Assembly (NCBI GenBank): GCA_963691655.1
Contig: OY829326.1
Location: 55,917,776-55,981,775 of the forward strand
Length of the DNA stretch: 64,000 bases
Origin: Toxonevra muliebris
Taxonomy: Eukaryota > Arthropoda > Insecta > Diptera > Pallopteridae
Direction of reading: 5' to 3'
The translations under genes were made by a program, and so were the position numbers. Below are positions 1 through 10,479 of the stretch, one piece after another (within the stretch, counting starts at the first letter, position 1; the number at the start of each line of letters is the position of its first letter). The notes beneath the pieces were generated by a model that did no database searches, had not been told where the DNA came from, and saw nothing but the letters and a program-made list of their open reading frames with translations.

Positions 1-1032
1 TCCACAACCATCATCAGCTACAAAAGTATGGTTAGCAAAATTTTTGTTAATATCAGATATCAAATTGAAAAAAATCATAATTTAAAAGTTTGAATGGGTA
101 TTGCGAGAGAACCATTTCACGAATTTGGATCAAATATGTCTCAAAATTTACGGAATTTTATTGGAGCACGATTTATGTTTTTCCTAACAAATACTACAAA
201 ATATACGATTTATTTATACTTACTTGCCACCTAAAAATCTTTTTTATCATTTTGGAAGTGGTTACCGTCATTTAAAAACCGTTTCTTTGATTAATACGTG
301 ATCACAGGATCACTTTTTCTTTATTTAATTCGTAATGACGGGATCATTCTGCAAAGTTTATAGCCATAGCCAATGCTCTTTTGTAATATTTTCATATATT
401 TGCTACTCTCTAGTAAACATTATCCGATTTAGAAAATTCTTTTAGTATAATGTTTTTATTTGTGGATAGCAATAGCTGATCTATAGATTTTAAAAAAATT
501 TTCAGCCAAAAAATGATGAAAAATAGTAATTTATGGTAAAAATTTCGGGACTTTAAAGAACCTTTTTTTTAAATCAGATAGTAACTTCATCTGATTTAAA
601 AAAATTTGTTTCCATTTTTGTTCACTCGAGATTTTTAAATGAGCAATACCTATAATAATAAAGGGAACCGCAGTTTGTTACGAATTATTGAGATTTTCGA
701 ATTAACGGGATACGAATCATCGCGATTCTACTGTATATAAAAAAATTTTTGTTTAACAGTTTTATAAGGAAAAAATGTAGCGCTTTTTTAAAGAAAATAC
801 GCGTTTTTTTTTCTTCATTTTAGTGGATTTTGAAAAATAAAAGTAATAATTGATAGTGAATAATGTAAGGTGTGCGTACTTTTGAAACTTTTTCTCACAG
901 TTCCTAATCAGGGTCATAATCTCAATGGGACTTAAAATTTTTTTGAGTACGCCATTACTATTCTATTTGGAAGATTGACTGTACTTTTTCTTTTTCAAAT
1001 CATAAAAACATAATATATTCCATAAAAATCAG
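1..1032. other. AT-rich non-coding DNA upstream of the first exon
   Basis: No coding segment with plausible splice sites was found. The stretch is AT-rich with many short A and T runs. It contains a pogo-like terminal sequence, listed separately. The last bases before 1033 form a pyrimidine/AT tract ending in AG, consistent with the 3' end of an intron, so part of this stretch is probably intronic to the + strand gene that follows. Confidence 0.5.
662..733. repeat. pogo/Tigger-like element terminus (one end only)
   Basis: Read inward from 733 on the - strand, the sequence starts CAGTAGAATCGCGATGATTC and is followed outward by TA. That is the layout of pogo/Tigger-type terminal repeats: they begin with CAG, insert at TA and carry a 'GATNATTCG' block. 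A similar terminus occurs at 38285-38350. No matching left end was found nearby, so this is a truncated or very decayed copy. Confidence 0.5.
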
Positions 1033-1101
1033 CTTGCCATGCAGAAGAACCATACAAATCACCTTGTGATGGAAGGCTTAGAAGTGGTCCAGGAACATCA
1101 A
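1033..1101 (+). CDS. penultimate coding exon of an unrecognised gene
   Basis: A 69-bp open stretch is bounded by a good acceptor (AT-rich tract then CAG ending at 1032) and a consensus donor GTAAGT starting at 1102. Two bases complete a codon, then 22 codons follow, including Cys-His-Ala-Glu-Glu-Pro-Tyr and Pro-Cys-Asp-Gly, and one base is left over. That phase matches the exon at 2030. It is too short to be found as an open frame, but both splice sites and the phase agree with the next exon. I do not recognise the protein. Two cysteines here and four in the next exon would fit a secreted or extracellular protein, but this is inference. Upstream exons lie outside the window or were missed. 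Confidence 0.6.
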
Positions 1102-1563
1102 GTAAGTAAAAATTAAATAATTTTTCTTATGTGAAAATATTTTTATTTAATCAAACATATTTAACCAATACAAAATAAAATTACGTTCTAAAAGTGGATT
1201 CTGATAGAAATAAAAAATAAATAAATTATACTTGTTCCGGTGCTTTTAAAGTTTACATCTGATTTATATTTTATGCGGTTTTAATAAAAAGAAAAATATT
1301 TTGGTTAGTTTTGCAACAGAATATTCAGAATGATTGCTCAACTACTTTCTTTGTCCAGCTAGAATCGCATTTCAGACTAATGTGCGCCGAGATACGTATC
1401 ATTTATTTTTTTTTGCTCTATCAGAATACGGATCAGGTTCCGTCCGAGCCTTGTTATTTTTGGAAAGATAATTTTTGTCGAACAGTGTAATTGAAAGGCT
1501 TATTTTAAAAGTGTGATAAGCCACAAGAGCCGAGTAAGGAACCTACATATCCTGTTCAGTAGT

Positions 1564-1787
1564 CAGAGCCGGATTTAGTAATGGGCCAGCGGAACTATGG
1601 CCCCGGGGCCTCCACCAGTTTAGTTCCACCACTTTGCGATGTGAATTTTGATAATCTCATAACTACTTGTCCAAATGAAAAATTGGGTAAAGCTAGTTTA
1701 CAACTTCAAAGCGTTTAGAAGTATGCACAATTATAAAGAAGCACACAAAAATTACAATTGGGCCTCAAAATTTTAAACTCGGCCCTG
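1564..1787. mobile_element. hAT-like MITE inside the intron (tentative)
   Basis: The left end begins CAGAGCCGGATTTAG. The right end read inward begins CAGGGCCGAGTTTAA. They form an imperfect inverted repeat that starts with CAG and continues with GGCC blocks near both ends, as in hAT miniature elements. The 224-bp element has no coding capacity. The eight flanking bases on each side do not match convincingly, so the assignment rests on the termini. It lies within the intron 1102-2029. Confidence 0.45.
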
Positions 1788-2029
1788 TTCGTTCATACAA
1801 ATATCGCAGCTATGCATTTTTCATGATAGCCATGCTACATACTGCTTAATAAATTAAACAAATAATATAATTTTTGGCATTTATGTGCTTATCAAGTTTT
1901 TAAAATAACCTTCTTCAATTAAACGATTAATCACGCCTTTCGATTTACCAACCCAATTTGAGTAACCTTTCTGGTATATCGTGGTATTCATCATTTAATC
2001 TTTTCCCAAAAACAAAAATATAAAAATAG

Positions 2030-2283
2030 AAACTCCCAGACGACGTAAACCTCAAAAGAAGAAACCGAAATCGGATTTTTGCACTGATGTCGTCGAAAGC
2101 ATGAAACGTTGGAATATTTTAACTGAAAATAATTTAGATGTTGATCCAAATATTTTTAAAACACCTGAAAAACTTGAACAATTTTTAGAAGAAATTGAAT
2201 CAATCTATGATATTATGCAGGATCAATGCCATTGCCAAGTGAAATCTGGTGAGATGCCAAATTGTTCGAAGGCATATGCTTAA
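2030..2283 (+). CDS. last coding exon of the same unrecognised gene
   Basis: The acceptor is the AG at 2028-2029. The first two bases complete the codon left open by the exon at 1101, and the frame then runs 84 codons to a TAA at 2281-2283. The product starts with a basic stretch (Arg and Lys rich, about 12 residues). A Cys-Thr-Asp motif follows, then an acidic, probably helical segment of about 45 residues, then a short tail with the pattern Cys-x-Cys and one more Cys, ending Ala-Tyr-Ala. An AATAAA lies about 70 bases after the stop. Codon use, splice phase and poly(A) signal together support a real 3' end of a host gene. The family is not recognised. An ATG at 2101 also exists inside the exon, but the frame is open well upstream of it. 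Confidence 0.6.
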
Positions 2284-2351
2284 ATATAATCTGGGTAAAA
2301 TAATGTCATTAATTATTCAATGAATGCCATGAACAGCTATCAAGAGTTAGT

Positions 2352-2357
2352 AATAAA
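2352..2357 (+). terminator. poly(A) signal of the left-edge gene
   Basis: A canonical AATAAA lies 69 bases downstream of the stop codon at 2283, followed by a T-rich stretch. It is the expected distance for cleavage and polyadenylation of a short 3' UTR. Confidence 0.55.
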
Positions 2358-3036
2358 ATGATTATGAATTTTTAAAGAGCTACTTTTTATTTCTTTTTTT
2401 TACTTTTATAAGTAAGCAGAAAGTTATGGTCTAAACAGAATTGTGGCGTATCGACGATTTTAAGCGACTGAAATTGCTTTGAAATGGAAAATAATTGCAA
2501 CCTGCGACGATTCTAATTCGACTTAGATCTATTTTTGTTTATTCGTAGAGTGAAAATATAACAAGGTTGTATTTGGCACTAATACCGAAATATTATTATT
2601 ATTTTAATGGAATTTAGTGAAAAATTTATAGAATGCCAATTATAAAAACTGACAGCTTATTATCGTTGCGTCGTCGTACGCCGCAACTCTATTCAGACAA
2701 GTGTATTTTTAATATGACAGTGATTTAAATTAGCGCAAAAACGTCGAAATTTTGTTTAAAGCTAAATAGTAAGTAAATGAATAAATAAACGGAAAAGTTC
2801 GAGAAGGAATGCAAGAAATAAATGATTCTCAGATATTCGCATCGTTCTTTTATGTCCTGACAATTCCTTTTAGCAGTTAGCAGCGATGAACGTCACTGCT
2901 GTTGCATCCCTGCAGGAAAAATTATGTGGATTACTCTAGAAGAAAAAGTTGTTTTTGCAATTGATAAAAGGGAAATCGGTCACGATACAATTTTAATTAT
3001 GATTTATAAAAAGAAAGTGAATATCAGTAAGTATTT
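2358..3036. other. intergenic AT-rich DNA
   Basis: No supported gene. There is a short GC-rich knot at 2665-2690 (CGTCGTCGTACGCC) and no splice-bounded open frame. Confidence 0.5.
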
Positions 3037-3420
3037 GCGAACGTGTGGTCCAACAATTGCATCCCACAAAACTGGAAGGAAGGAGTAGTGGTAAGACTCC
3101 CAAAAAAAGGTGACCTGAGCCAATGCAAAATCTGGTATCTAGACGATATCGATTATGCGGACGATATTTGTTTTATGGCACACGATGACATCGCCCTCAA
3201 TTGTATTTTTTCTACAAACTTTTTTTTACAATTTTATTAGATATTTTCTTTAAGGGTAAAAAAAGTTTTTTAGCATTAATTCATCATTTAAATCTGGTCC
3301 CGAAAGGGTGTATGGAGTTACCTCTCTAAGTTATTGACTTGACATTGTCCTAATCTTTATTCCATGTCACAGGAGCATTAAAGGCAATGAAAGAGCCGAA
3401 GAATTAGCGGTGGAAATCTA
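3037..3420 (+). pseudogene. non-LTR retrotransposon reverse transcriptase / RNase H relic
   Basis: At 3043-3200 the + strand encodes a peptide with Ile-Pro-x-Asn-Trp-Lys-Glu-Gly and Leu-Pro-Lys-Lys-Gly-Asp-Leu-Ser. It then jumps directly to Asp-Tyr-Ala-Asp-Asp, the reverse transcriptase catalytic box of non-LTR elements. The palm region that normally separates these two blocks is missing, so the fragment has an internal deletion. About 170 bases later (3364-3415) a second frame encodes a piece like the RNase H signature, with Lys-Gly-Asn-Glu-x-Ala-Glu-Glu-Leu-Ala. These are pieces of one, or possibly two, long-dead retroposons. Clade cannot be fixed. Confidence 0.6.
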
Positions 3421-4278
3421 TGGATAAATTATTCAATTGGCAATTTCGATATTTTCACTTTTTGGTTTAAAGTTTTTAGAATGATCGGCCGATATGCAAT
3501 TCTAAATTAAATTTTCTATCTTCTATCTTATGCGAGTAATTTCAATTGCTTAGCCTAACTTCAAGAACTAGAGCGCTATGGCAACTTCAAATATCTTCCT
3601 ATTGGTGGGAACTGAAAACCCTATGCAAAAGTTGCTACTTCAGGGCTCTAGTCCTACGACTAGTCTCAAATTGATATCTTACTCTCCACCACTGTTATCA
3701 CTGTCGTCAGGGTCGCCTGGTGTCATCATCATCAATAAGTGCATAAAATTTTGCAACCGGTAAATCGTTTGTCTTCGTCTACTGCAGCATAATCGCCATG
3801 ATTCATCTTCTATTTCTGCTGATGTCATTGTCGTGTCTTGCTGAATTCAATTGAATTGTCCTGCTGCTGTTGTTGTCATTGTTGTTCTGTCCTCTTGTTG
3901 TGATGTCGTGTGAAACAGCATGAAGATGGACATTTGAGTTGAGCACAATTGATGAAATCCTTTTGCTGCTTTTGGCGAATAGAATGTTCTTCAGAAAAGT
4001 TTTCTGATGGAATTTTTTCACTAGTTTTTTTTTTCAAACACAAAAAAGAAAGTGGTAAGCATTGGGTAACTGTATAAAATATTATAAATCCATTTATTTT
4101 CAAGTTTTAGTGGTAGTTAGATTGAAAAAAGAAAAGGGGAAACTACAAAGAAAATTGAAAATATGAAATAAATTTGAGGAAAAATCACATTGAAACACTT
4201 GCCATTTCGTTGCATACTTTCTTCTCTCCTTAGTTGAATAGTGGCACTTCTAAAGTTGATTTTTATGTCAGACACCAC
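3421..4278. other. non-coding DNA, no supported gene
   Basis: Short open frames at 3578-3763 (+) and 3803-4103 (-) overlap on opposite strands, have no start or splice context and show no recognisable motif. The stretch 3840-3900 is rich in TTG/CTG triplets. Confidence 0.45.
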
Positions 4279-5325
4279 CAGAGATGCCAACTCATTTTTT
4301 ATTTCTCCCCGATAGCTCTCGAGAAATTACCCGATTTTCGATCAAATGCGCCGCATCGGTATAAAAGCGCGACACGCACTTTCCATATAAACATTTTACA
4401 AAAACGAAAAATACCTTAAAATTAATCTCGGTAAGTGTTATGCTAGGGCGATCCTGAACTTTTTCGGTCCAAAACTTAACCAAATCTTATAAGACTCGTA
4501 GATTAATAGAAATGAACTTTCTGAATCCGGAGTTCTTTTGACACATGGGAGATTTAATTTCAAGGGAACCCACTCTTAAAATCGGTCGGACTCCAACTTG
4601 CACAAAATTTATTCATATTGGGTAGTAGTTATCACACCAAATTTGAACGAGATGAGGTGTGTCGAGTTACTAGACGTTCATTTTAATAGACAATCCTCAG
4701 CTCACTTTTGGACATCAAATTTATCAAAAGAAAAGACATGGGCTTTCTTTTGCCTTAAATAAAAAACGGCAAAAACTTTGTTTTGAGAAAAAAGCGTTTA
4801 AAGTTTTGACTCACGGTTTTTAACAGATAAAATATACTTTTACTTCATTATGATGGCTGACCGTAATTTATAAGTTTACAGATTAGTCAGTAGGGATTAA
4901 GAGTTATTAATCAGGAGGTGCTGGACGAAGACATAGCTAAGCCTTCCTGAACGGCCGAAAGGGAAGTCGAAGCACCGCGCGACTGTTTTGGCCTGACTGA
5001 CACTCGGCGATATATTCATCTATATCTACGAAATCAGTCCGAGTTTCTTTTTGAAATTTTCACAAAATACTTTCGAAATATAATACTTTCAAACTAGATT
5101 TCTCCAAACCAATAAAGTGCCCACTTAAGAAAAGATGAAGATTTTAAGATCCAAAATATGAAATAAGGCATATGTAAAACGTTTTACATTACATAAAATT
5201 TGACAAAAAAAAAGAAAAAGCTGGACGACTTCCAATTCCCCGCAAAAAACAGCTTATTCCCCGATTCCCCGCTCTAAGTCAAATTACCCGTAAATCGGGG
5301 AATTCCAAGCAAGTTGGCATCGCTG
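4279..5325. mobile_element. hAT-like non-autonomous element, perfect 8-bp target duplication
   Basis: The left end starts CAGAGATGCCAACT and the right end read inward starts CAGCGATGCCAACT. The element is flanked on both sides by the same 8 bases, GACACCAC (4271-4278 and 5326-5333). An 8-bp duplication and CAG-type termini are the hallmark of the hAT superfamily. Both subterminal regions carry copies of a CCCCGAT / ATTACCCG motif. The 1047-bp interior has no transposase-like frame, so it depends on a transposase supplied elsewhere. The identical target duplication suggests a fairly recent insertion. Confidence 0.85.
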
Positions 5326-5333
5326 GACACCAC

Positions 5334-6320
5334 TGCTCTGCTGATAGAGTAAAGAGTGAAAGAGAGAGCAAGATTTTGCACCACAAACTTCTGGTGTTTT
5401 GAGTGTGTTTCTTGCACTTATATTGGCAATTGTTGTTGCTGTGGCTGTCCCATACAGCCACAACCTCTCCGTTTTCTACTTCCTTTCTTTCTTTTTATTA
5501 GTTTTTGTGTTTTTTTTTCATCTGTTGGTTATTAACTTCTTTTGAAACTTTCACAGCATCAGGTCCTTACTGTGTCATTTTCTATGACGTATTGCCGCCA
5601 TTGGAACTAAGCACATCGTATTTTTTATTCATTTCTTCTTTTTTATGTGAAGATTGCAAAGCAAAATTCTTTCTCTTTTTACTTGATTATGATTATGTGG
5701 AACAGTTTTGAGATGCGTTTCGCTTTTGAACATGCAATAAATGTTCTTGTGTATATTTTTCTTTTATAAAAAGTAGTTTCCTTTTTTCCTTCTTATATTT
5801 TCCTTATGGTTTTCTTATCATTTATCATTGTTATTGTTTGGTTTTCTTTTTTTTTTTTTTCTATTGTGAATCAGTCAATAGTGTAGTAGTTTTCATTATT
5901 TTCTCATTTCATTTCTGCAGGAAATATTTGTCATAATTCTTTTTGAAATGTAACGGAAATTTGATTCTACTTTTGATAACATTCCTGGAAAGTTTAGAAA
6001 GTAATAATGAAATAAGTTACCGCCTGCAATCTATTTATTAGAATTTTTGTATTTTCAAAGATAGTCAAGAGGAGTAGAGAATCGAGATCATGGCAACTAC
6101 TGGTGACGTGAAGTCATAGTATAAGAAAATTGGAATTAAATGCCGCTCAAATTTTAATGAGTAGTAGTGGGTAGTACAAGGCGGATTTAACATGGTGGTA
6201 GCAGCATTACAACAAGTACAACGTAACAATAACAACACGCTACTTTGTTGTTGCTAAAAATCGTAATTGTCAAAAGCAAAAGAACAAATGCATGGAAAAA
6301 AAAAACAAAGATTTTGACAG
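5334..6320. other. intergenic AT-rich DNA
   Basis: No gene supported. It contains T-rich runs and a CAACAATTG-rich triplet stretch on either strand. Open frames here are low-complexity. Confidence 0.45.
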
Positions 6321-6324
6321 TTAA

Positions 6325-7710
6325 CCCTTAAATGCATACCGTACCATATATGGTACATGTCTTTAATCATACGGTAATCTAATCAATCAAAGTGAAGCGT
6401 TATACTGTTCGCTTTAAATTGAAAAAGTCAAAATTATCCTTCATATAAATACCGTTACAGCTTGCTTACGGTTTGTTTTAGTTGTCAGTAAGCTGCCGAA
6501 GTGGTCTTATGCACTTTTTGCACATAATTTCAAAAGTGATTTTCAATAGCAAAAAAAAAAAAATTGGTAAAATTTGTTATTCGTGTGGAAATATGTATTG
6601 ATGAGTACATTGGACTTTCTTTTAGCTAAATATAATGAATCTTGATCAAATTTGATATCTTAGAATAGTTGTTTTTTCTATTTTTCTATGTACTCTATGC
6701 ATCTGCGTATTTGATTATTTGGATTGTTCAATTAGATATGGATGACATTATTATTACATTATAACGTTGATGAGGCGGCGGATATGCCTTATGATGATGA
6801 CGATGATGAATTGATGGACATACCTAACAATGGTGATTTATTAAATGATGAAAAAGAATGGGATGAATTTATTGGTGAAATTCACATACCGCAACGCGTG
6901 AGAAATCGAGCAGAAACCAATTACGCCATATTGAATGAAGGAGCAATTTCTGGCATATTTTTCAACAATGACGAGCTGGACGTATCTATTTTTGTAGCTT
7001 TTAGAATTTCTGTTCCTGATGTTAGTACGTCATTACAAGTTGATTTATTCATAGTGACGCAAGAGCCTTCTTCGCCTCCACGAAAAAAGAATAAAATGTT
7101 AGTTTCTTTGACCCTTGTGCCACCTGTGAATGATATCACTGATAATGTCACGGATAATGTTACGAAAATGCTCTCATCGATCGGAGTGATAAGTTGGGCT
7201 AGGTATGCGAAGAATACTGCAAGTACAAAGACATTGTTGTTGACATAACTTCCAACGATTTTGAGAGAGTTCGTTGAAAAAAAAGGAAAGCTACAGTTGT
7301 ACGACGGGCAAATCTCTTTTTTCAGAAGCTCTAAATTGGAACCAGAGTCAGCAGATGATTTCGCAATTGCTTACCCACCCCTTGCGAAAAACGCAATTGT
7401 TACGTCGATTATGATACAAAGAAGTAATAATAATTTTTATATTCACACTAAAAGCTACCAAAATTTTTATTTTCATTCATTTTTTATTTATTTTTATATA
7501 TTTTTACATTAGTTTTTAATAAATAAAAAAATAATTCCATCAAATTGTATTAATTCCAAGTATGTATAGAATGCATAGTGTACCATATATGGTACACATC
7601 ACAAATTGTTAATTTCCAGGAAAATCAATGCCTGATTCGTGCTTAGCGAGAGATTTTACATTAGGGCAGCTTCGTCTCCATACTGATGGCTGACCTCATG
7701 CATTTAAGGG
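6325..7710. mobile_element. piggyBac-like element with TTAA duplications
   Basis: TTAA occurs at 6321-6324 and 7711-7714. The ends read CCCTTAAATGCAT inward from both sides, a perfect 13-bp inverted repeat. TTAA target sites with CCC-starting 13-bp termini are diagnostic of piggyBac. A 16-bp palindrome, GTACCATATATGGTAC, occurs near the left end (6341-6356) and again about 115 bases in from the right end (7580-7595), a likely subterminal binding site. At 1386 bp the element is shorter than an intact one and carries only a broken frame. Confidence 0.85.
6742..7512 (+). pseudogene. truncated acidic protein frame of the piggyBac-like element
   Basis: The first segment (6742-7248, 168 codons) begins with an acidic region containing a run of five Asp and many Glu, then a Pro-Pro-Arg-Lys-Lys basic patch. 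A second open segment follows (7261-7512) containing Phe-Phe-Arg-Ser-Ser-Lys. An acidic N-terminal part is usual for piggyBac transposases. The catalytic DDD domain is absent, because about 1 kb of coding sequence is missing, so this cannot be an active transposase. The placement between two piggyBac-type ends is the main argument. The protein itself is not recognised. Confidence 0.45.
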
Positions 7711-7714
7711 TTAA

Positions 7715-8652
7715 GATTAACTTCATATAAAAAAATTAGAGAAGAAGAAGACAGAGCTGACGCTGCTATCACCTGTTATAATTTCGCCATGGGGTAGTAG
7801 TTCACGGAAATATGAGTATAAACTCGAGTAAGTATACTCTACTGATGGCTACTCGCTGCAGATCTCTATTGACGACGAGTAATCAAATTGAGTAATTAAA
7901 ATTCAATCAAAAAGAAAAAAAAAAACTGTTCTATAAACAACAGAAAGCCGGTATTGTTGTGCAAGTGAATAACTAATCAATATTGTGGTGTGCTGTGGTT
8001 TTTTTTTTTTAATTCTAAATATTTGATAAAAAACTATCAAGTTACGTTATGAAGATAATTTTGTTGATTTTAAGTAATTATGATATGTATAAACTTGAGT
8101 TTCACTAGACATGTGAAAGGTGTGTAGCGCCACTTAAGTCGAGATAAAAATGAAAAAAAAAACAAGGGTGCAATCTAAATAACCTAAGGTAAGTGCAAAA
8201 TATTAATAAACAAATTGATTGTTCTATTTTTAGAAAACTTTCAAGTATATTTTCTTCTGTTTTTGCCATCGAAGTTGTAATTGTGAACATTTTAAATGAT
8301 AAGATAGTAATAGAGGGAATATGAGAGTCTAGAAAATATCATAAAAAATATATGCTTTATCAATAAACGTGTGAAGTAATTGCAAATCATTGTGTGTGTG
8401 TAAAAGGTATCGGAAATCTGGGTTTTAAGAGGGAGATTAGGTATGCAAGAAAGTGTGTTTGGTTTAAGATAGAATGTTTGAAATAGTTTGTTAATTTTCG
8501 ATAATCCTGTTATCTTGAATTGGTTCAAAGTGTGTAGAAAAGTTACGGCTGTATGTAAAATGCAGAAATTTTTTTATTAGTTTTTCACTTTCTTCGGTAT
8601 TGAATTTATTACTTAATTTAAACATATCAAGGTCTTCCCTATTTTTTCCCAG

Positions 8653-8655
<3 letters not shown>
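7715..8655. other. non-coding DNA with an unassigned protein-like stretch
   Basis: No supported gene up to 8490. On the - strand, 8491-8650 encodes about 50 codons of ordinary-looking composition that end at a stop and begin at the A-tail of the adjacent retroposed unit. It could be a remnant exon or an element tail. No family recognised. Confidence 0.35.
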
Positions 8656-8683
<28 letters not shown>

Positions 8684-8825
8684 CGAACGAACGAATCCCA
8701 GCGGACCCACTTACCCGCCCACCCGACCGAGGGGCACATCCGCAAAGCGAACGGATCGGTGACCGAAAACAGAAACAGCCCGGACTGCCTGTGTAACGCA
8801 ACTCGTGAATGGGTGAAGTAATATA
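8656..8825 (-). mobile_element. SINE-like or 3'-truncated retroposon with a 28-A tail
   Basis: On the - strand about 140 bases of unusually GC-rich sequence (roughly 8684-8825, in a genome otherwise strongly AT-rich) run straight into 28 uninterrupted A residues (the T run 8656-8683 on the + strand). A GC-rich body with an A-tail is the structure of a retroposed RNA. No clear A-box/B-box pair was found, so a tRNA origin is not shown. It could also be the 3' UTR of a non-LTR element. No target duplication was identified. Confidence 0.5.
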
Positions 8826-8877
8826 TCCCAATGGTTTTCAAACAGCTACAGATTAGAATCATCAGCTGTTTAATCAT

Positions 8878-9401
8878 TTAAGGAATTTAAAATTGCTTGT
8901 TTTATAGAAAATAAGGAATCAGTTATATCAAATAAGCCATGTTGGTTGTTGAAATCATTGCACATGCAACGTAATGGATCATTTTGGGCATAGTTAGAGC
9001 GGCAAGTACTCATAGATAGGATACCTTGAACAACGATTTGGGATATTTAAGTCAATTTTATTTAGTAGAAATTCAGAATGAATGTCACCGTTCAGTAATT
9101 TAGTCATAAACATAACATTCAGCATAGTTCTTCTGCTGTCTAATGTCGGTAGGTCAATAAGTTTGAGACGATGTATGTAAGAAGGTAAATTATGTAATGG
9201 GTTCCAACGTAAATTTCTTAACGCAAACAAGAGAAACTGTTTTTGAACTGACTCAAGTCTGTCTTTATAGCAATTATATTGAGGACTCCAAACTGTTGAA
9301 CCATACTCCAAAATAGGTCTTACCAGTGCCGTAAAAAGTTTTTGTTCATATTTTATTAGTTTTTTAAGCATCTCAGGTTCGTTCTTTACTCTTTGAAACA
9401 A
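8878..9401 (-). pseudogene. 3' end of a CR1/Jockey-type reverse transcriptase
   Basis: The - strand frame 9401-8994 encodes the typical C-terminal portion of non-LTR reverse transcriptases, with Leu-Val-Arg-Pro-Ile-Leu-Glu-Tyr-Gly-Ser-x-Val-Trp followed by a Gln-Lys-x-Phe-Leu segment. After a one-base frameshift near 8994 the protein continues in another frame for about 40 codons, with Asn-Tyr, Pro-Leu-Arg-Cys-Met-Cys and Phe-Asn, to a stop at 8878-8880. This is the way CR1 and Jockey proteins usually finish. The fingers, palm and endonuclease are missing, so it is a 5'-truncated dead copy. Confidence 0.75.
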
Positions 9402-9599
9402 CGGAAATATTACATTTGCATAGTTTATTTCCGCTCAGCTGATATTACTTCTTATTTTAACCAAAAATGTACTAAATCTACGCTCCTCCACTATTTGTTC
9501 TGTCTTTTGCCATTACTATCTGCCATACTGGAGATATTCATTAGATGATTCCAGGCCGGAACGTCCCATTGTGGTGATCTCTGACGAAAACATCTAAAA
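9402..9599. other. short spacer between two relics
   Basis: Nothing recognisable. It separates the non-LTR tail from the mariner relic. Confidence 0.4.
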
Positions 9600-10351
9600 A
9601 GGGGAAAAGTTAGTACTAGAAGATGCCTGTCTGAAGAAGAAGCAACTCGCAAAAATGGTTGGAGTATCACCTACAACCATTTTGAATATCCTGCTTGACC
9701 ATCTTGGTATGTCCATGGTGTGCAAGATGGGTGCCGAGAATGCTCATGCCGCACCAAAGAAGCGCAGAGTAGCGTGTTGCCACGCGTTTTTGGACGCGTA
9801 GAGAACAAGGATGAAATTTTGGGCCAGATTGCTACTGAGGATGAAGCATGGGTTCATCATTATGATTCTAAGCCAAAGCAAGAGTGGCACAAAAAGGGCA
9901 CACCACCGCCGAAGAAGCTTAAGGTACCGCAGTCGGCCGGAAAAATCATGGCTGCAGTTCTGTCGGATTTAGAAGGAATGCTGCTTGTTGACTACAAAAA
10001 CTATAACTGGAGAATACTATGCAGGTCTACTAGCACATTTAAGAGATACTGTAAGAGAGAAACGGCGAGGCAAACTGACCAAAGTTATGCAACTTCTGCA
10101 CAACAACGCACTCGTCCACAAGGCTTCAGTTGCAACGGCTGCTATTCAAAAAGTTGGCTTGGCTCCCAGTGATTATTATTTATTTCCAAAAATGAAAAAT
10201 AGAGCTTCGAAGAAAAAAGTTTTCCAGCGACGATGAGGTGAAGGAAGCAATCTCTGTCTATTTTACCGAAAAACAGGAACCATTTTTTTCGATGCTATAA
10301 AAAAACCTATTGACATTGGTTGAGAAGGAATGTATTGAAAAGGAAAAATAA
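9600..10351 (+). pseudogene. mariner transposase relic
   Basis: Three consecutive frames on the + strand together resemble a mariner transposase. The first (about 9610-9720) holds a helix-turn-helix of the form Val-Gly-Val-Ser-Pro-Thr-Thr. The second (to about 9985) holds the catalytic block around Asp-Glu-Ala-Trp-Val-His-His-Tyr-Asp and a Lys-Gly-Thr-Pro-Pro-Pro-Lys-Lys-Leu-Lys motif. The third (9985-10236) has Leu-Leu-His-Asn-Asn-Ala, where the second catalytic Asp should be (Asn here), and Pro-Ser-Asp-Tyr-Tyr-Leu-Phe with the third Asp. The last part reaches Cys-Ile-Glu-Lys and a stop at 10349-10351. Frameshifts and the lost Asp make it inactive. No terminal repeats were recognised around it. 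Confidence 0.85.
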
Positions 10352-10479
10352 TTTTCAGCCTAATTTCACCCTATTCCGCGAATTTTCTGTCTTCTTCTCG
10401 TTGTACGAGACTCCAACATCTCGATTTGCATAAGGCTATTCTACTATCCGCTGGTCATAAAAAACAACCTAACTGATAT

